Below, one piece after another: positions 5,166-6,159 of a stretch of DNA of 6,159 bases (the stretch's first letter is position 1; each line of letters begins with the position of its first letter). Under the pieces are notes generated by a model, which worked only from the letters and a program-made list of their open reading frames with translations, made no database searches and was not told the DNA's origin. The stretch is taken from contig JAIVGU010000230.1 of assembly GCA_020201445.1 (NCBI GenBank), positions 1-6,159 of the forward strand, given 5' to 3'. The position numbers and the translations under genes were made by a program. This DNA is from Halobacteriales archaeon. Its GTDB lineage: Archaea; Thermoplasmatota; E2; JACPAO01; JAHFTW01.

Positions 5166-5493
5166 CCGCGACCGGAAATCCTTGCAGGACGTGGTCGACC
5201 ACGCCAACCTCGCCATGGACTACCTGAAGGGAATCGACGAGGCCAAGCTCCTGCGCAACCGCAAGCTCCAGCTCGCCGTCGAGCGCCTGGTCGAGATCGT
5301 GGGCGAGGCCGCCGGCCGTGTGTCCCCTGCCACCCAAGCCACGCTGGCGGTCGACTGGCGGGGACTGCGAAGCCTGCGCAACGTCGTGTCCCACCAATAC
5401 GACTTCGTCGACCACCGCCGCCTGCTGCACTTCATCACGCACCTGTTCCCGGCAACTGTGGCCGCCATCGAGGCCTTCCTGGAGGCATCTTAA
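5143..5493 (+). CDS. hepT: HepT-family HEPN toxin (DUF86)
   Basis: A 116-residue all-alpha HEPN protein. It carries the RX4HXY signature R79-N-V-V-S-H84-Q-Y86 in LRSLRNVVSHQYDFVD (75-90), plus the preceding helix AVERLVEIVGEAAGRVS (45-61) typical of DUF86. In the family the Arg/His pair forms the RNase site in a dimer and the tyrosine (here Y86) is the residue AMPylated by MntA, so all key residues are present and the toxin appears intact. Targets in characterised systems include tRNA or mRNA; the target here cannot be read. ATG 5143 overlaps mntA by 23 bases. A TTG at 5158 preceded at good spacing by GGAG (5146-5149) is an alternative that would shorten the protein by five residues and overlap by 8. 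Either way translation is coupled to the antitoxin. Confidence 0.9.
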   Translation: MEWHSLADRDRKSLQDVVDHANLAMDYLKGIDEAKLLRNRKLQLAVERLVEIVGEAAGRVSPATQATLAVDWRGLRSLRNVVSHQYDFVDHRRLLHFITHLFPATVAAIEAFLEAS

Positions 5494-5494
5494 G

Positions 5495-5965
5495 TTGGCC
5501 CGCCATGGCCAAGCCGTGCCGACCCCCAAGGTCCGCCGCGCCAAGCCCGCCGACCTGCCGGCCGTCGAGGCGCTGGAGCGGCTCGCCTTCCAGGACTACC
5601 GCCGGGCCAGCAGCGCCAGCCTGCGCCGCAGCCTCTTGAGCCCCCGCCAGTCGGTGTGGGTCGTGGATGGTCCCAAAGGCCAGTTGGGCGGCCTGCTTGT
5701 CCTGTGGCACTTCCCGCATCGGGTCCGCATCTACGACGTCGCGACGCACCCCGACCTGCGCGGGCAGGGCATCGGGCGGGCGCTCATCGCCCACGCGGAG
5801 AGGGAGGCGCTTGCTGCCGGCTGCTCCTGGATGACCCTTGAAGCGGAGGAGGCGGACCCGGACCTGGTGGCGTGGTACCAGCACCACGGCTACGCCGTCG
5901 TGGACCGGCTGAAGGACTTCTACCACAAGGGCTGTCACGCGGTGCGGATGACGAAGCGGCTCTAG
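5495..5965 (+). CDS. GNAT family N-acetyltransferase
   Basis: A 156-residue GNAT fold enzyme, which would transfer an acetyl group from acetyl-CoA to an amine. The N-terminal part, VRRAKPADLPAVEALERLAF (13-32), is the usual strand 1-helix 1. Motif A is YDVATHPDLRGQGIGRALIAHAEREA (80-105), with the CoA pyrophosphate loop R89-G-Q-G92-I-G94, followed by WMTLEAE (112-118), WYQHHGYAVVDRLKDFYHKGCHAVRMTKRL (127-156). This ending ('GY...r..dyY.dg.dA..M.k.L') is shared by RimI-type enzymes and by GNAT proteins that accompany RLAN/RimK ligases in bacteria. The TTG at 5495 begins one base after the hepT stop and has GGAGG at 5481-5485 with a 9-base spacer, inside the end of hepT. A GTG at 5516 is an alternative. 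Its substrate is unknown; a role with the upstream ligase is inferred from neighbourhood. Confidence 0.85.
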   Translation: MARHGQAVPTPKVRRAKPADLPAVEALERLAFQDYRRASSASLRRSLLSPRQSVWVVDGPKGQLGGLLVLWHFPHRVRIYDVATHPDLRGQGIGRALIAHAEREALAAGCSWMTLEAEEADPDLVAWYQHHGYAVVDRLKDFYHKGCHAVRMTKRL

Positions 5966-5966
5966 C

Positions 5967-6159
5967 ATGGACCCCGCGCCCTGGGCCGCCGCCGTCTTCG
6001 CCGCGACGTTCTTTCTGCTCGCAGCCGGTCGCGTCGGGCATCTGCCGCTGCCGCGCGGCACGACGGCGCTGGTGGGCGGCCTGCTGACCGCGCTGCTCTA
6101 CGGCCTCGCCTGGGACGTCGTCGACTGGGACGTCATGGCGCTCCTCGCCGGGCTGATGA
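5967..6159 (+). CDS. ArsB/NhaD-type (ion transporter superfamily) membrane protein, N-terminal part
   Basis: The 64 visible residues start at ATG 5967, one base after the acetyltransferase stop (TAGCATG), and run off the right edge. They show a first hydrophobic helix (8-20, AAVFAATFFLLAA), a basic loop with LPLPRGTTALVGGLLTALLYGL (26-47), and WDVVDWDVMALLAGLM (49-64). The last matches the 'aiDWdtllLlfGmM' motif near the N-terminus of ArsB/NhaD and related SLC13-like transporters. Members move arsenite, sodium/proton or organic/inorganic anions, and the substrate cannot be set from this fragment. The tight spacing implies co-transcription with the acetyltransferase. Confidence 0.7.
   Translation, partial: MDPAPWAAAVFAATFFLLAAGRVGHLPLPRGTTALVGGLLTALLYGLAWDVVDWDVMALLAGLM

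Overview
The window looks like a high-GC archaeal chromosome segment, probably from a Thermoplasmatota-like euryarchaeote, though the lineage is only an inference. The evidence is a deoxyhypusine synthase family gene, a TATA box placed so that its transcript would be leaderless, GTG/TTG starts, and proteins that are not acidic enough for a halophile. Coding density is high. High GC keeps many antisense frames open, and those were ignored.

Left part (1-2566, minus strand, read right to left): a TauE/SafE-type anion exporter, a DUF2238/YjdF membrane protein, an unrecognised membrane-anchored exported protein with its own TATAAA box, and the N-terminal part of a deoxyhypusine synthase. The last gene's likely TTG start overlaps the preceding TGA as TTGA. 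The synthase runs off the left edge.

Middle (2567-3122): an AT-richer divergent intergenic region. It holds a 142-base imperfect palindrome with two 60-base arms and a 22-base loop. The palindrome directly abuts a 5'-truncated SulP-type STAS domain, which looks like the stump of a sulfate permease gene.

Right part (3123-6159, plus strand): a RimK-like ATP-grasp ligase whose N-terminal RLAN domain is encoded as a separate gene just upstream. In the fused form of this family the two are one polypeptide. Next comes a type VII (MntA/HepT, MNT-HEPN) toxin-antitoxin pair. Its nucleotidyltransferase antitoxin carries an extra N-terminal ribbon-helix-helix DNA-binding domain, and the pair is preceded by a perfect 10+10 inverted repeat containing three TGTATA boxes at 8-base spacing. 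A GNAT acetyltransferase and the N-terminus of an ArsB/NhaD-type ion transporter follow at 1-base gaps.

The most notable items are the RHH-MNT antitoxin with its matching operator, the split RLAN/ATP-grasp pair with a GNAT downstream, and the long palindrome beside the beheaded SulP gene.
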